NCBI GenBank assembly: GCA_964503615.1
Contig: CAZDBA010000011.1
Coordinates: 1 to 50,601 of the forward strand
Direction: 5' to 3'
DNA length: 50,601 nucleotides
Source of the DNA: CAZDBA01 sp964503615
Lineage (GTDB): Bacteria > Planctomycetota > Planctomycetia > Pirellulales > Pirellulaceae
The notes beneath the pieces were generated by a model. That model searched no databases. It worked only from the letters and a program-made list of their open reading frames with translations, and was not told the DNA's origin. Numbering within the stretch: the first letter of the stretch is position 1; the number at the start of each line of letters is the position of its first letter. Below are positions 1 through 9,068 of the stretch, piece after piece. Both the position numbers and the translations under genes were made by a program.

Positions 1-439
1 CCGCGGCTGCATCGACAAGTTCGTTTTCCAGCAGCACCGCTCCATAACGCTGTTCTAACGACCCTGAGTTAAATTGGTCCCCGTTGTATTCTTCTTCAGG
101 TAACGAGTCCTCCACCTTGGCTCGCTTCAACAGTTCCGGAACTCCCACCATCCATTTGGCACCAATACTGGTTTGCATCATCGACGCTTTGTCAGCAACC
201 TTTTCCTCCCCCATCGCCTGACGGCTGGCGCTGACCATCCAAATCATGCCTACTGTCACGCCAATGATAACCAGCCATGCCAAATAAATTCGCAAAGGAT
301 TGACCGGCTGGCTTGGCGGCACCACCTCGGCAATCACCACTTCGGTTTCGCCATCTGAATCGAGTGGTGAACGGTAAGTTAAGTCGCTAGACGGATCCTG
401 CCCGGCTGGGTCAGAGGGCTCCGGAATTTCAGGATTCAA
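1..439 (-). CDS. Membrane protein, N-terminal part only (runs off the window)
   Basis: The minus strand is open from a TTG at 439 to the window edge, giving 146 codons. A TAA stop lies in frame four codons upstream, and an AAAGG Shine-Dalgarno lies between that stop and the TTG, which fixes the start. The first 45 or so residues are acidic and proline-rich. One hydrophobic segment follows at about residues 46-64 (IYLAWLVIGVTVGMIWMV), then a polar region. The catalytic or diagnostic part is outside the window, so the family cannot be named. An N-terminal region of a CAAX-type intramembrane protease is one unproven possibility. It probably forms an operon with the co-directional gene upstream, whose stop is at 523. 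Confidence 0.6.
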   Translation of the reverse strand, partial: MNPEIPEPSDPAGQDPSSDLTYRSPLDSDGETEVVIAEVVPPSQPVNPLRIYLAWLVIIGVTVGMIWMVSASRQAMGEEKVADKASMMQTSIGAKWMVGVPELLKRAKVEDSLPEEEYNGDQFNSGSLEQRYGAVLLENELVDAAA

Positions 440-522
440 AAGATGCCTTTAATTGATTTGATGAGTCGTAAAGGTTTGGGGTCGTGGAAATCTGTCTCAA
501 GTCAACTTGGATCAACACTAAC

Positions 523-1419
523 TTACTCCGATTCGATCGGTGCGTCTTCGTCGATATTTTCATTATCCAGATAGCGTTCTTTGGCAGCACGATAGCGACG
601 CTCCAAAAAGAACATCGCGATAATCAAAATAAGTACTCCCGCTATTTTCAACGCCATCGAATCCTTGACGTATAACGAAATAAACTCCGCAAATACGAGC
701 ATAATTCCGTTGCCCAGCAAGCTTCCGACCAACACGCCAAAAACAGTCATGCCACGACTAAGCCCCAGCAAGCGGCCAAAGATCGAGCCCCCGATGCTGC
801 CAGTTGTCGAAGTCGGAAAAATCACAAATACGACCAAGCCCCAAAACGCGATCTTTCGAATCCACGGTTGTGAATCCATCACGAATTTTCCGTCCCAGAC
901 CAACATCGCAATTTTGGGACCGACCCATGGGATGCGAAACATCAGTCCCATATGGAAGGTCACAAAAAGCGCAACCATAAAGTCCATATAGGTCACCATC
1001 CAAAACAGGTTGCCGGCGGTGAAGTCCAAATACGGTTCCAAGCTGCTCAGCCACTCAGGCAACAACGGCTCACCCGAACTCCCTTCGATAAATGCCGGAT
1101 AGCAAATCACAAAACGGCCCAAAGCAAAAAACGTAATGAACGCATTGAGAATCACTTTGCCACTGAACTGCCAACCGTCCGCCGAAAACAAACCGAATCC
1201 GATCAGTAATGCAGCAGTCAGCACGAAAGGAGCAAGCAAGCTCATCCACCAGAATTGTGGATACTGCTCGCGAAACCCTTTTTCAAACTTGTTGATCGAT
1301 CCGACCAACTCGCGACGCATATCTTCTGGACCCGTTTGCGCAGCGACGTTGGCTTGAGATTGCTCCGCCTGTTCTGCCTCACTGGAATCTTGTGAATCTG
1401 ACACTTTTTTCCTTTTCAA
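523..1419 (-). CDS. Multi-pass membrane protein, small-multidrug-export-like
   Basis: The 298-residue protein has an acidic, glutamine-rich cytosolic head (about residues 1-45), then five or six hydrophobic segments and a charged acidic tail. The GKFVMDSQPW region, the glycine-rich FPTSTTGSIGGSIFGRLLG stretch and the following GVLVGSLLGN helix resemble the small multidrug export family (COG2426 / PF06695). That name is historical and transport substrates are largely unproven. The start is an ATG followed by MKRKK. It stands 83 nt upstream of the next minus-strand gene and is divergent from the M48 protease gene. The family call is from memory of the motif pattern and is moderate; being a real membrane-protein gene is secure. 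Confidence 0.65.
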   Translation of the reverse strand: MKRKKVSDSQDSSEAEQAEQSQANVAAQTGPEDMRRELVGSINKFEKGFREQYPQFWWMSLLAPFVLTAALLIGFGLFSADGWQFSGKVILNAFITFFALGRFVICYPAFIEGSSGEPLLPEWLSSLEPYLDFTAGNLFWMVTYMDFMVALFVTFHMGLMFRIPWVGPKIAMLVWDGKFVMDSQPWIRKIAFWGLVVFVIFPTSTTGSIGGSIFGRLLGLSRGMTVFGVLVGSLLGNGIMLVFAEFISLYVKDSMALKIAGVLILIIAMFFLERRYRAAKERYLDNENIDEDAPIESE

Positions 1420-1680
1420 AAATCGCTTGCGTCGAGTGCTTTCACTTTTTGCCTCTTCGCCAAAGCGACATCCACCTCACCCGCCATTATTGCCTGTCTT
1501 TCCAATAATTGAAACAGTCATCGAAGCATGATGCTACGACAATGTCCAATTGGACCACCCAAAAACCTGCGGCGAGAAATCTAACAATTCGTCCATAGAC
1601 CCGAGGCGACGGATCAACTATTTTCCACGCCCCTATCCACCCAGATTAGAACCATTCCCCAATTCCAAGTTCCATTGATC

Positions 1681-2562
1681 ATGAAAAAATCAACAAGAAC
1701 CCAACCCGAGAGTTTAATTAATTTGCCATCGTTTGCCCCTGAAAAACAAGGCACGTTAGACCGCCGTATGGCGCTATTGGGCATCGGTGGATTTGGACTT
1801 GGGTGTTGCGGTTGCCATGCTGCGCCAATAACCGGTCGGCAGCGAGTGTTGTTTACTCCTGAAAATCAGGAAATCCAATTGGGCCTGCAAGCTTACCAGC
1901 AGACGTTGCAGGAAGAGACGATCTCCAGCGATGTGGCTTCGGCCAACTTGGTTAAACGAGTCGGCCATCGAATTGCGGAAGTCTCCAATCGAAGCGATTT
2001 TGATTGGGAGTTTAACCTGATCGCAAGTTCAGCTCAGAACGCATTCGCTTTACCAGGTGGAAAAGTCGCCATTTACGAAGGCATCTTGCCCGTCTGCCAA
2101 ACCGAAGCTGGGTTGGCTGTCGTGATGGCTCACGAAGTTGCTCACGCGCTGGCTCGACATGGCGGTGAACGAATGACACAGCAGACGGCAGTCAACGTTG
2201 GCAAGCAAGTTGCGAGTAAATTTACACAAGCGAAGTTCCCTGACAAAGCAGACATGGTCGCCAAGTATTACGGAGCTGCGACCGAATACGGACTCCTGTT
2301 ACCGTTCAGTCGCAAACACGAAGCGGAAGCGGACCACATTGGAATCATCTTGATGGCTCGCGCCGGATACGATCCAACTGCGGCACCCGAATTTTGGACT
2401 CGGTTCGGTTCGTATAAACAAGGCGAAAAAACGCCCGAGTGGTTGTCGACGCATCCGACAGACGCACGCCGCGCAGACAACTTGATGGCGTTGATGGACC
2501 AGGCTCAATCGGAATACCAAAAAGCGCCGACAAAGATTGGCTTCGGCGAGAGATTGATTTAA
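1681..2562 (+). CDS. M48-family metalloprotease, predicted Tat lipoprotein
   Basis: A 293-residue zinc endopeptidase of the M48 (Oma1/BepA-like) type, expected to act in periplasmic quality control. The HEVAH zinc motif is at residues 151-155, and the second motif EAEAD is near residue 214. The N-terminus has a twin-arginine-like DRRMALLG stretch followed by a hydrophobic segment ending in cysteines (GLGCCGC), which suggests a Tat-exported lipoprotein. The ATG at 1681 is chosen over an in-frame TTG at 1675. No Shine-Dalgarno is visible for either. It is divergent from the membrane protein gene at 523-1419 and convergent, with a 21 nt gap, to the sulfatase. No TPR domain follows the protease domain, so this is the short form of the family. 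Confidence 0.88.
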   Translation: MKKSTRTQPESLINLPSFAPEKQGTLDRRMALLGIGGFGLGCCGCHAAPITGRQRVLFTPENQEIQLGLQAYQQTLQEETISSDVASANLVKRVGHRIAEVSNRSDFDWEFNLIASSAQNAFALPGGKVAIYEGILPVCQTEAGLAVVMAHEVAHALARHGGERMTQQTAVNVGKQVASKFTQAKFPDKADMVAKYYGAATEYGLLLPFSRKHEAEADHIGIILMARAGYDPTAAPEFWTRFGSYKQGEKTPEWLSTHPTDARRADNLMALMDQAQSEYQKAPTKIGFGERLI

Positions 2563-2583
2563 TCGCAAAACGTTTGAATCGTT

Positions 2584-4071
2584 TTACCTTGATTCCTTCG
2601 GCGTCATTTCGACACGAAATACCGGTCTACCATTCTCTGTGATTTCCTTATCCGCTTCGACCATTCTCGTTCTAAGTTCTTCCACTAGCGCGACGCTTTC
2701 TTTTACAACGTTGTTTTGTTCGCCGATATCTTCGGCCAGATTGAAAAGGTAATATTCGGTCTGCTGATTGCCCTTCTTTTTATTACCCTTCTTCAATTCA
2801 AGGTATTTCCACTCGCCTTTTCGGATTCCTTCCAACACTCCGTTGTTGGAGTAAAAGATGAGTTCGTCGCGTGGCGATTGGTCCGAGCTGAGCGTGGATG
2901 AGATATCAAATCCGTCAATCTTTCGATTCGGCAATTGAGTTTCGGTCAATGCGGCAATCGTCGGCAGCAAGTCCATTGTTGAAGTAAACGAATCGGTCGC
3001 GGTACCGGCCGGAATGCGTCCAGGCGCCCACATGATGCAGGGCACACGTTGGCCGCCTTCGAACGTCGTCGTCTTGCCAGCTCGCAGTGGATCGGCCGAC
3101 CCTCCATGATGCTTAAATCTGAGCCAAGGCCCGTTATCGGAGGTGTAAATGATGTAAGTGTTTTCGGCCAAACCAAGATCTCGAACGGTTTGGACCAACC
3201 GTCCCACTTCGGCATCGATATGCTCGATTACACACTTGTACGCGTTCTGCGGATCGGGATCGTAGACATCGTCGGGAACGTAAAGCGGAATATGGGGCAT
3301 CGAGTGGGGCAGGTAGAGAAAGAACGGCTGGTCTCGATTCCGGTTCACAAACTCGATCGCTTCATCCGTGTATCTGCGTGTGATGGTTCGCTGATCGACA
3401 GGAACTTCAACAATCTCCTCGTTCCGCATTAAAGGAGTATTCCAGCGCGTAACGGCGCTCTCCTGATCGCGCCACAAATCGTCACTATGTTTTGGCCTTC
3501 CTGTGTTGTCTGGATGGTTCATATCGTTGGAATAAGGAATCCCAAAGTACGAGTCGAACCCGTTGGCCGTGGGAAGCATTTCCTTGTGGTGTCCCAGATG
3601 CCACTTTCCTATACAAGCTGTTTGATAGCCAATCGACTTCAGATGATCTGCAATCGTGTATTCGTCACTATGCAAACCATGAGTCGACCTAGGAAAAAGA
3701 ACGCTCTTGTGCATACCGACACGTTTCGGATAGCAACCAGTCAACAGCGCCGCCCGCGAAGGCGAGCAAACAGACGAAGCCACATAAAAACTGGTAAATC
3801 TGCGACCTTCGGCCGCCAACTGATCGAGCTGAGGAGTCTTAATCGTTTTCGAACCGAAACAACCAAGATCGTTGTAGCCCTGATCGTCAGCAAAGATCAC
3901 GATAAAATTGGGCTTCTTAACATCCCCCTTGTCGTCCGCAACAATTCGTTCGGCAAAAACGGAGCCCGGCGCCAACGCCACCAAAATAAAAAACAGCGCA
4001 TAGATCATCGGCTTGAATCTATGCCGTCGGTCCATGCTCGCAAATCTTGGGGCGAAACCAGCCAGTTTCAT
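2584..4071 (-). CDS. Secreted sulfatase (arylsulfatase A type)
   Basis: A 495-residue S1-class sulfatase that hydrolyses sulfate esters, presumably of algal polysaccharides or glycosaminoglycans in the periplasm or outside the cell. The CSPSR motif near residue 102 carries the cysteine converted to formylglycine by a formylglycine-generating enzyme or anSME, which must be encoded elsewhere. The metal site is seen as FADDQGYNDLG near residue 60 and as YTSDNGPW, with the GKWHLGH motif between them. A signal peptide precedes ERIVADD. The ATG at 4071 is preferred because AGGA lies 8 nt upstream; an in-frame TTG at 4092 lies before that signal. No polysaccharide lyase or hydrolase neighbour indicates the substrate. 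Confidence 0.93.
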   Translation of the reverse strand: MKLAGFAPRFASMDRRHRFKPMIYALFFILVALAPGSVFAERIVADDKGDVKKPNFIVIFADDQGYNDLGCFGSKTIKTPQLDQLAAEGRRFTSFYVASSVCSPSRAALLTGCYPKRVGMHKSVLFPRSTHGLHSDEYTIADHLKSIGYQTACIGKWHLGHHKEMLPTANGFDSYFGIPYSNDMNHPDNTGRPKHSDDLWRDQESAVTRWNTPLMRNEEIVEVPVDQRTITRRYTDEAIEFVNRNRDQPFFLYLPHSMPHIPLYVPDDVYDPDPQNAYKCVIEHIDAEVGRLVQTVRDLGLAENTYIIYTSDNGPWLRFKHHGGSADPLRAGKTTTFEGGQRVPCIMWAPGRIPAGTATDSFTSTMDLLPTIAALTETQLPNRKIDGFDISSTLSSDQSPRDELIFYSNNGVLEGIRKGEWKYLELKKGNKKKGNQQTEYYLFNLAEDIGEQNNVVKESVALVEELRTRMVEADKEITENGRPVFRVEMTPKESR

Positions 4072-4148
4072 TTCTTCTTCCTGTCTAATCAAAGAGCCGA
4101 AGCCTGATTGCTACAGCGTTTCCACTCAAGACAACAACCGAGTTGTTT

Positions 4149-5279
4149 CTACTTCCTCTGTTCCACTGGGACAAACTCTCTTGAATCGGGACCAATGTAT
4201 TCTGCTCCAGGACGGATCAAGCGATTATTGCCTCGCTGTTCAAAAATATGTGCGGTCCAACCGGTCACTCGAGACAACACAAAAATCGGAGTAAACATCG
4301 CTGTGGGAACTCCCAGGAAATGGTAAGCCGACGCGCTGTAAAAGTCCAAATTCGGGAAGAGTTTTTTCTCGCGCCACATCACTTGCTCGATTCGTTCAGA
4401 AACGGGATACAAGACGGTATCGCCCACTGATTCGGATAATCGTTTGGCCCAAGTTTTAACAATGTCGCTGCGCGGATCGGAGACTGTGTAGACTCGATGC
4501 CCAAACCCCATAATCAACGATTTAGAGTTCAGCCGATCCATGATTCCCGCTTCCGCTTCGTCGGCCGTTTTAAATTGCTCAATCAACTCCATTGCCGCTT
4601 CGTTCGCGCCACCGTGCAATGGACCGCGTAACGTTCCAATGGCAGCAGTAACGGCTGAGTAGATGTCGGACATCGTGGCTGTGCAAACACGCGCGGTAAA
4701 AGTCGAAGCATTGAATTCGTGTTCGGCGTATAGAATAAGCGAAACATCCATCGCTCTCATCTGGTCTTCGCTCGGCTTTTGATCATTTAGCTTGCTCAAA
4801 AAATATCCGGCCAATGAGCGGTGCTCTGATGCAAAGTCGATCTTCGTTTGATCGGAACTAAATCGAAACCAATATAGCAACATCGAGGGCAAAGCGGCCA
4901 ACAATCGCACTGCTTTGTCCATCTGTTGGCCATGTTCCTCTTCAGGCTCCAGAACGCCCAACATACTGCAACCGGTTCGCAGCACGTCCATCGGATGCGC
5001 AGTTGCGGGAATCGCTTCTAAAGTCGCTAACAAAGGAGCAGGCAGTCCTCTCTGGGCAACCAAGCGATCCTGAAATTCACCTAAGTCACTTGCGGTGGGT
5101 AGCTCGCCGTGCAACAGCAAAAATGCGACTTCTTCGAACGTTGCGTGCTCGGCAAGGTCGTGAATTGAGTAGCCTCGATAGTTGAGCCCTTTGCCCTCTT
5201 TGCCCACGGTTGCAATCGCAGTTTGCCCTGCGACAACGCCAGCCAACCCTCCGCTTTTTTTCGGTTTCGAACTCGTCAT
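4149..5279 (-). CDS. prpC: 2-methylcitrate synthase
   Basis: The 376-residue protein condenses propionyl-CoA with oxaloacetate to 2-methylcitrate, the entry step of the methylcitrate cycle. It carries the LNYRGYSIHDLAE segment near the N-terminus and the citrate-synthase catalytic histidines in LHGGANEAAME and GFGHRVYTVSDPR. The GFGH-x-VYT-x-DPR form and the AEHEFNASTFTARV segment closely match proteobacterial PrpC as I remember it, rather than GltA. Side activity as a citrate synthase is common in this family. It follows prpB on the same strand after 90 nt, so the two are probably co-transcribed. The Shine-Dalgarno is weak (AGGA 11 nt upstream). Confidence 0.92.
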   Translation of the reverse strand: MTSSKPKKSGGLAGVVAGQTAIATVGKEGKGLNYRGYSIHDLAEHATFEEVAFLLLHGELPTASDLGEFQDRLVAQRGLPAPLLATLEAIPATAHPMDVLRTGCSMLGVLEPEEEHGQQMDKAVRLLAALPSMLLYWFRFSSDQTKIDFASEHRSLAGYFLSKLNDQKPSEDQMRAMDVSLILYAEHEFNASTFTARVCTATMSDIYSAVTAAIGTLRGPLHGGANEAAMELIEQFKTADEAEAGIMDRLNSKSLIMGFGHRVYTVSDPRSDIVKTWAKRLSESVGDTVLYPVSERIEQVMWREKKLFPNLDFYSASAYHFLGVPTAMFTPIFVLSRVTGWTAHIFEQRGNNRLIRPGAEYIGPDSREFVPVEQRK

Positions 5280-5369
5280 GTTTTATTTCATCCTAATATT
5301 GGTTGGCGGTAAAAATAGTTGGCATTCAAAAAGTCGATCGGTTACACCGACACCGACGACTTCGGAGGA

Positions 5370-6248
5370 CTAGTTTGGTTTGTCACTTGTTTGGTCGAGC
5401 GCCTGTTCGTATTCGTGATAGTTTAGAACCTCATACAACCGCTCGCGGCTCTGCATCGAATCCAACACACTGGTCTGAACTCCATCCGCACGAATCGTCT
5501 GATAGACTTTCTCCGCAGCGGCGCTCATCGCCCGGAAAGCGGAAAGAGGGTAAAGCACCAATTGAACGCCGACCTCACTCAGTTCCTGCAAGGTCATCAA
5601 CGGGCTTTTACCAAACTCGGTCATATTGGCTAACACCGGTACACTCAAGGAAGAGGTAAACGTTTTGTATTGCTGCCGATCGGTAATCGCTTCTGCAAAG
5701 ATCATGTCGGCACCTGCCTGAACATAACTTTGGCATCGTTCAACTGCCGCGTCGAGCCCCTCGTTTGCTAAAGCATCAGTGCGAGCCATGATCACAAACG
5801 ATTCATCGGTTCTCCCATCAACACAAGCTTTGATTCGGTCCACCATTTCCTGCGTTTGAACTATCGACTTGTTGGGGCGATGGCCGCAACGCTTTGCCGC
5901 AGGCTGATCCTCGATGTGCAGGGCCGCTGCGCCCGCTTTGATGAGTGATTTGACGGTACGCTGGATACACAGTTCGTGCCCCCACCCCGTATCCACATCG
6001 ACCAACAGCGGCAGCTGGCTGACGGCGGTAATTCGTTCGACTTCGCTGATGACTTCGGTCAAGCTGGTCATTCCCAGATCCGGCAAGCCAAACGAGGCGT
6101 TAGCAACCCCCGCGCCTGAGAGATAGATGCTTTTGTATCCTGCCTGCTCCGCCAATAAGGCGCAATAAGCGTTTATCGCCCCGACGATTTGTAGCGGATT
6201 TTCCTCCGCCAACGCATCTCGAAATCGTGTTCCTGCCGATTGACTCAT
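5370..6248 (-). CDS. prpB: 2-methylisocitrate lyase
   Basis: This 292-residue enzyme of the PEP mutase/isocitrate lyase superfamily cleaves 2-methylisocitrate to pyruvate and succinate, the last step of the methylcitrate cycle. Supporting motifs are the YLSGAGVANASFGLPDLG segment, the VDVDTGWG metal-binding segment, the HIEDQ strand and the catalytic-loop signature KRCGHRPNK. The ATG at 6248 (MSQSAG) has AGGA 9 nt upstream and is preferred over an in-frame TTG at 6281. It lies 68 nt after an App1-like gene and 90 nt before prpC, all on the minus strand. The third cycle enzyme, prpD, is at 45528-46952. Confidence 0.92.
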   Translation of the reverse strand: MSQSAGTRFRDALAEENPLQIVGAINAYCALLAEQAGYKSIYLSGAGVANASFGLPDLGMTSLTEVISEVERITAVSQLPLLVDVDTGWGHELCIQRTVKSLIKAGAAALHIEDQPAAKRCGHRPNKSIVQTQEMVDRIKACVDGRTDESFVIMARTDALANEGLDAAVERCQSYVQAGADMIFAEAITDRQQYKTFTSSLSVPVLANMTEFGKSPLMTLQELSEVGVQLVLYPLSAFRAMSAAAEKVYQTIRADGVQTSVLDSMQSRERLYEVLNYHEYEQALDQTSDKPN

Positions 6249-6316
6249 CGTTGCTTTTCCTGAATCCTTACTTCGAACCAATATGAGTGAATGCGAGCAG
6301 CCATTTGGCGAGCGAG

Positions 6317-7393
6317 TTACACCAAGTTCTGCGATGCGGCTTTGACAACGGGTGACGCCAATTCACGCAACTGGTCTGCTGACTCAAATTTTTCACAGAC
6401 CGCATTAGGCAACGCATCGCGACATTTGGCAAGTCGTTCTTCGTCGACCGGTTTATGTTTCATGTCGCGAATAAACAGCCCTACAACTTGATCGGTGTAC
6501 TTGCGACAAATTTTTCGATAGATCTCCGGGTCTTTCTCGCCCGAGTCACCAATCAAAATAAACTTGCGCTCTGGCAACGCCTCTAACAGCGATTTGATCG
6601 AGGTTGATTTTCCATGTCGTCGAATCAAAAGGGCTCGCTGAACCATATGATTGCGCAGCTGAAAATTCCGCAGGTGGATCGTTCCGCCGGGAAAGCCGCC
6701 TTGGGTCTGCAAGCCCAGTAGAGGTTCATGCAATTGCCAAGGACTTGACGAAACATAATGAAACTCGGCACCCGTTTTAAACCAATCGCCGTACACTTCC
6801 GCCATCCCCTTGATACCTTGGAACTCGCGCAAGAACGTGTTCGCCAGCAACTGTTGACGATCACCCACATTGGAGACTTTGATCGTATCGTCGATGTCAG
6901 AAATAATCGAAAGCCCGTTACGCGGCAGTAGATAGGCGAAACTGTCTACCGGTTTAATGTCTTCATGATCGGTCTCGATTCGAAAGTTGAGCCGGCGTCG
7001 ACCGTTGGCATCCACGATCGAGTTGGCGTCGACTTGGTCTTTTTCCAACCAAACCCACTCGCGAAAATGGCCGTTCCGTTTGTTCTTGCGATGAAGCTTT
7101 CGCTGCAAGTCGTCCAGTTGGAAAAAAATCTCATGTCCTGCTGAACCGTCGGAAACGAACTTCTCGATACGCCGTCTGAAGATCTCGCTTTTCAAGTCTT
7201 CTTCGGTGGCGTGCATCACACGAGAAAACATGTGGAGCACCAAACGCTTGCGACGTGTGGGCGTATAAGGAAAATAAGTCCAGCCACCTACCTGAACGCG
7301 CCATGCTCCATCGTTCACCTGATACCCAAAACTGGGAAAGGCTTCCAAGAGTGCGTTCGCATTCGCGTTTGATGATTTATAGAACTTGATCAT
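6317..7393 (-). CDS. App1-like phosphatidate phosphatase domain protein (DUF2183)
   Basis: The 358-residue protein has the HAD-like catalytic domain of the App1 family. The DxDxT nucleophile motif is ISDIDDTIKVS (D166, D168, T170). Further downstream are YVSSSPWQL and the phosphate/metal-binding segment FILIGDSGEKDPEIY. Yeast App1 is a Mg-dependent phosphatidate phosphatase; bacterial relatives are mostly uncharacterised. The N-terminal 150 residues form a beta-rich domain (GGWTYFPYTPTRRKR) seen in bacterial members. There is no signal peptide, so it should be cytosolic. It precedes prpB by 68 nt on the same strand; a functional link to propionate metabolism is not evident. Confidence 0.85.
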   Translation of the reverse strand: MIKFYKSSNANANALLEAFPSFGYQVNDGAWRVQVGGWTYFPYTPTRRKRLVLHMFSRVMHATEEDLKSEIFRRRIEKFVSDGSAGHEIFFQLDDLQRKLHRKNKRNGHFREWVWLEKDQVDANSIVDANGRRRLNFRIETDHEDIKPVDSFAYLLPRNGLSIISDIDDTIKVSNVGDRQQLLANTFLREFQGIKGMAEVYGDWFKTGAEFHYVSSSPWQLHEPLLGLQTQGGFPGGTIHLRNFQLRNHMVQRALLIRRHGKSTSIKSLLEALPERKFILIGDSGEKDPEIYRKICRKYTDQVVGLFIRDMKHKPVDEERLAKCRDALPNAVCEKFESADQLRELASPVVKAASQNLV

Positions 7394-7634
7394 GACTGGA
7401 AGGGTGCAGTCGGTTCATCGAACATTGGGCGATACGATGAAGAGAGGGCTTTCGAGAAAAAGTAGACTGAATTTGTGGATCTATTAGATACGTACATTTC
7501 GCAAGTACAAAGGGTAACTCGCAAAAATTAAACAAGCGGGAATCAAATTCTCCCAGTTTTTTCAGATTGGCAGAGTTTGTGGACACCAACATCTGAAATA
7601 AATCGGCAAGTGCAGCCCGATTCAGGGGACAGAT

Positions 7635-8708
7635 TTAGCAAACATTGGTCAGCTCAACGCTACTTTCCTTGGCAGAACTGACACTCCCGATCGTCCAATT
7701 CTCGTGGCCGGCCGCAGTCAGCATCGCCCGAATTTTCTCCGCGTAGTAGGGGCTGACGATTAGAGCCAAGCCCAATCCCATATTGAACACCCGGTACATT
7801 TCTTCTGTTTCGACCGATCCTAATTTTTGCAGCCACGAGTAGACCGGTTTGCGGTCCCACACCGATCCGTCGATGTTTACTTTTACTCCCTCGGGCAAAA
7901 TCCGTTCGATGTTTTCGGCAATGCCGCCTCCGGTAATGTGGGCGATGCCATGAACTACATTTTTGACTTTGTAGTGGTTCAAGACTTTGCCCATCGCCTT
8001 CGTATAGATCACCGTCGGAGTCAGCAGGCAATCACCAACCGTTTGGCCTGCCTCAGGACCAGGATCTTCTGGAGAAAGTCCCGCCACATCGAAAACGATC
8101 TTGCGAACCAGACTGTATCCGTTGGAATGCAATCCACTGGCGGCGACCCCGATCACGACGTCGTCTGCCGCGATCGCTTTTCCGTCGATCAACTGATCTC
8201 GTTCCGCAACGCCAACGCAAAACCCGGCGAGGTCGTAATCACCACGTTCATAGAGATCGGTCATGATCGCCGTTTCGCCGCCGATCAATGCACAATCAGC
8301 TTGCACGCAACCATCACTGATCCCGCGGACGATTTGCTCAAGCGTGGGTGGATCGTCATGCGACATCGCCACATAGTCCAAAAAGAAAAGCGGCTCCGCT
8401 CCGCAGCAAATCGCATCGTTAACGCACATTGCCACCAGATCGATTCCGACGGTATCGTGACGGCCAAGCATGTTTGCGACTTTCAGCTTGGTACCCACGC
8501 CATCGGTACAAGCCACCATTACCGGGTTTTTGTAACTGCGTCGGAATAGCGGATTATCAAAATCAAGCTGAAACAGACCGGCGAACCCACCATCCAGCTG
8601 TTTAACGCGTGGAGAGAAAGTTCGGTGCATCAACGCAGGCAGCCGCTTCATCGCCTGATTGTACAACTCAAGATCGACCCCTGAGTCTAAGTACGAAACG
8701 CCTGTCAT
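7635..8708 (-). CDS. purM: Phosphoribosylformylglycinamidine cyclo-ligase (AIR synthetase)
   Basis: This 357-residue ATP-dependent enzyme makes 5-aminoimidazole ribonucleotide, step five of purine synthesis. It contains YLDSGVDLELYNQA near the start, the diagnostic TDGVGTKLKVA, GIDLVAMCVNDAICCGAEPLFFLDY and LIGGETAIM. The ATG at 8708 (MTGVSYL) aligns best with known PurM starts and has AGGA 10 nt upstream. In-frame starts at 8762 and 8822 would add 18 or 38 residues not typical of the family. It is a single gene facing glgX across a 360 nt intergenic region. No other pur gene is in the window. Confidence 0.95.
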   Translation of the reverse strand: MTGVSYLDSGVDLELYNQAMKRLPALMHRTFSPRVKQLDGGFAGLFQLDFDNPLFRRSYKNPVMVACTDGVGTKLKVANMLGRHDTVGIDLVAMCVNDAICCGAEPLFFLDYVAMSHDDPPTLEQIVRGISDGCVQADCALIGGETAIMTDLYERGDYDLAGFCVGVAERDQLIDGKAIAADDVVIGVAASGLHSNGYSLVRKIVFDVAGLSPEDPGPEAGQTVGDCLLTPTVIYTKAMGKVLNHYKVKNVVHGIAHITGGGIAENIERILPEGVKVNIDGSVWDRKPVYSWLQKLGSVETEEMYRVFNMGLGLALIVSPYYAEKIRAMLTAAGHENWTIGSVSSAKESSVELTNVC

Positions 8709-9068
8709 CTTTAAAAAATCCTGTGAAAAAAAATCTGCGGACAAATCGGCAGTCTTGGCCATAACTGCTGGCGACTTAGTCCAACAGTGTCTCGCAACAC
8801 CCTCACGATGGCAAGAGTCCAATAGTCTTCAATCCAGCGACTTTAGAGCCGGGTAAGGGAGTCGATTCGGAATTCAGTCGATTTCGCTCACTGACTTGGC
8901 CGAAGATGCCAATTGGGCCGATCAATGCGAATCTCCGTTTGAATGTTCCAAACCGGACAAAGCTAAAGGATCTGCCCTGAAAAACGGATAAACATAGGAG
9001 AGTATCAACTTGGAAACTCCGCTCATCTCAGGCGGTAACCCATTGCCAACAGCAAGGAGTCTTGATTA
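8709..9068. promoter_or_regulatory. Divergent intergenic region purM / glgX
   Basis: These 360 nt must hold the promoters for purM (leftwards) and glgX (rightwards). An AAGGAG Shine-Dalgarno at 9054-9059 lies 9 nt before the glgX GTG at 9069. A short 19-codon frame runs from a TTG at 9010 to a TAG at 9067-9069, overlapping the glgX start by one base. I see no convincing sigma-70 hexamers, terminator or riboswitch. Confidence 0.5.

Noticed and set aside
7827..8549. 240-codon frame antisense to purM
   Set aside because: Shadow of a conserved gene; no start signal and no domain.
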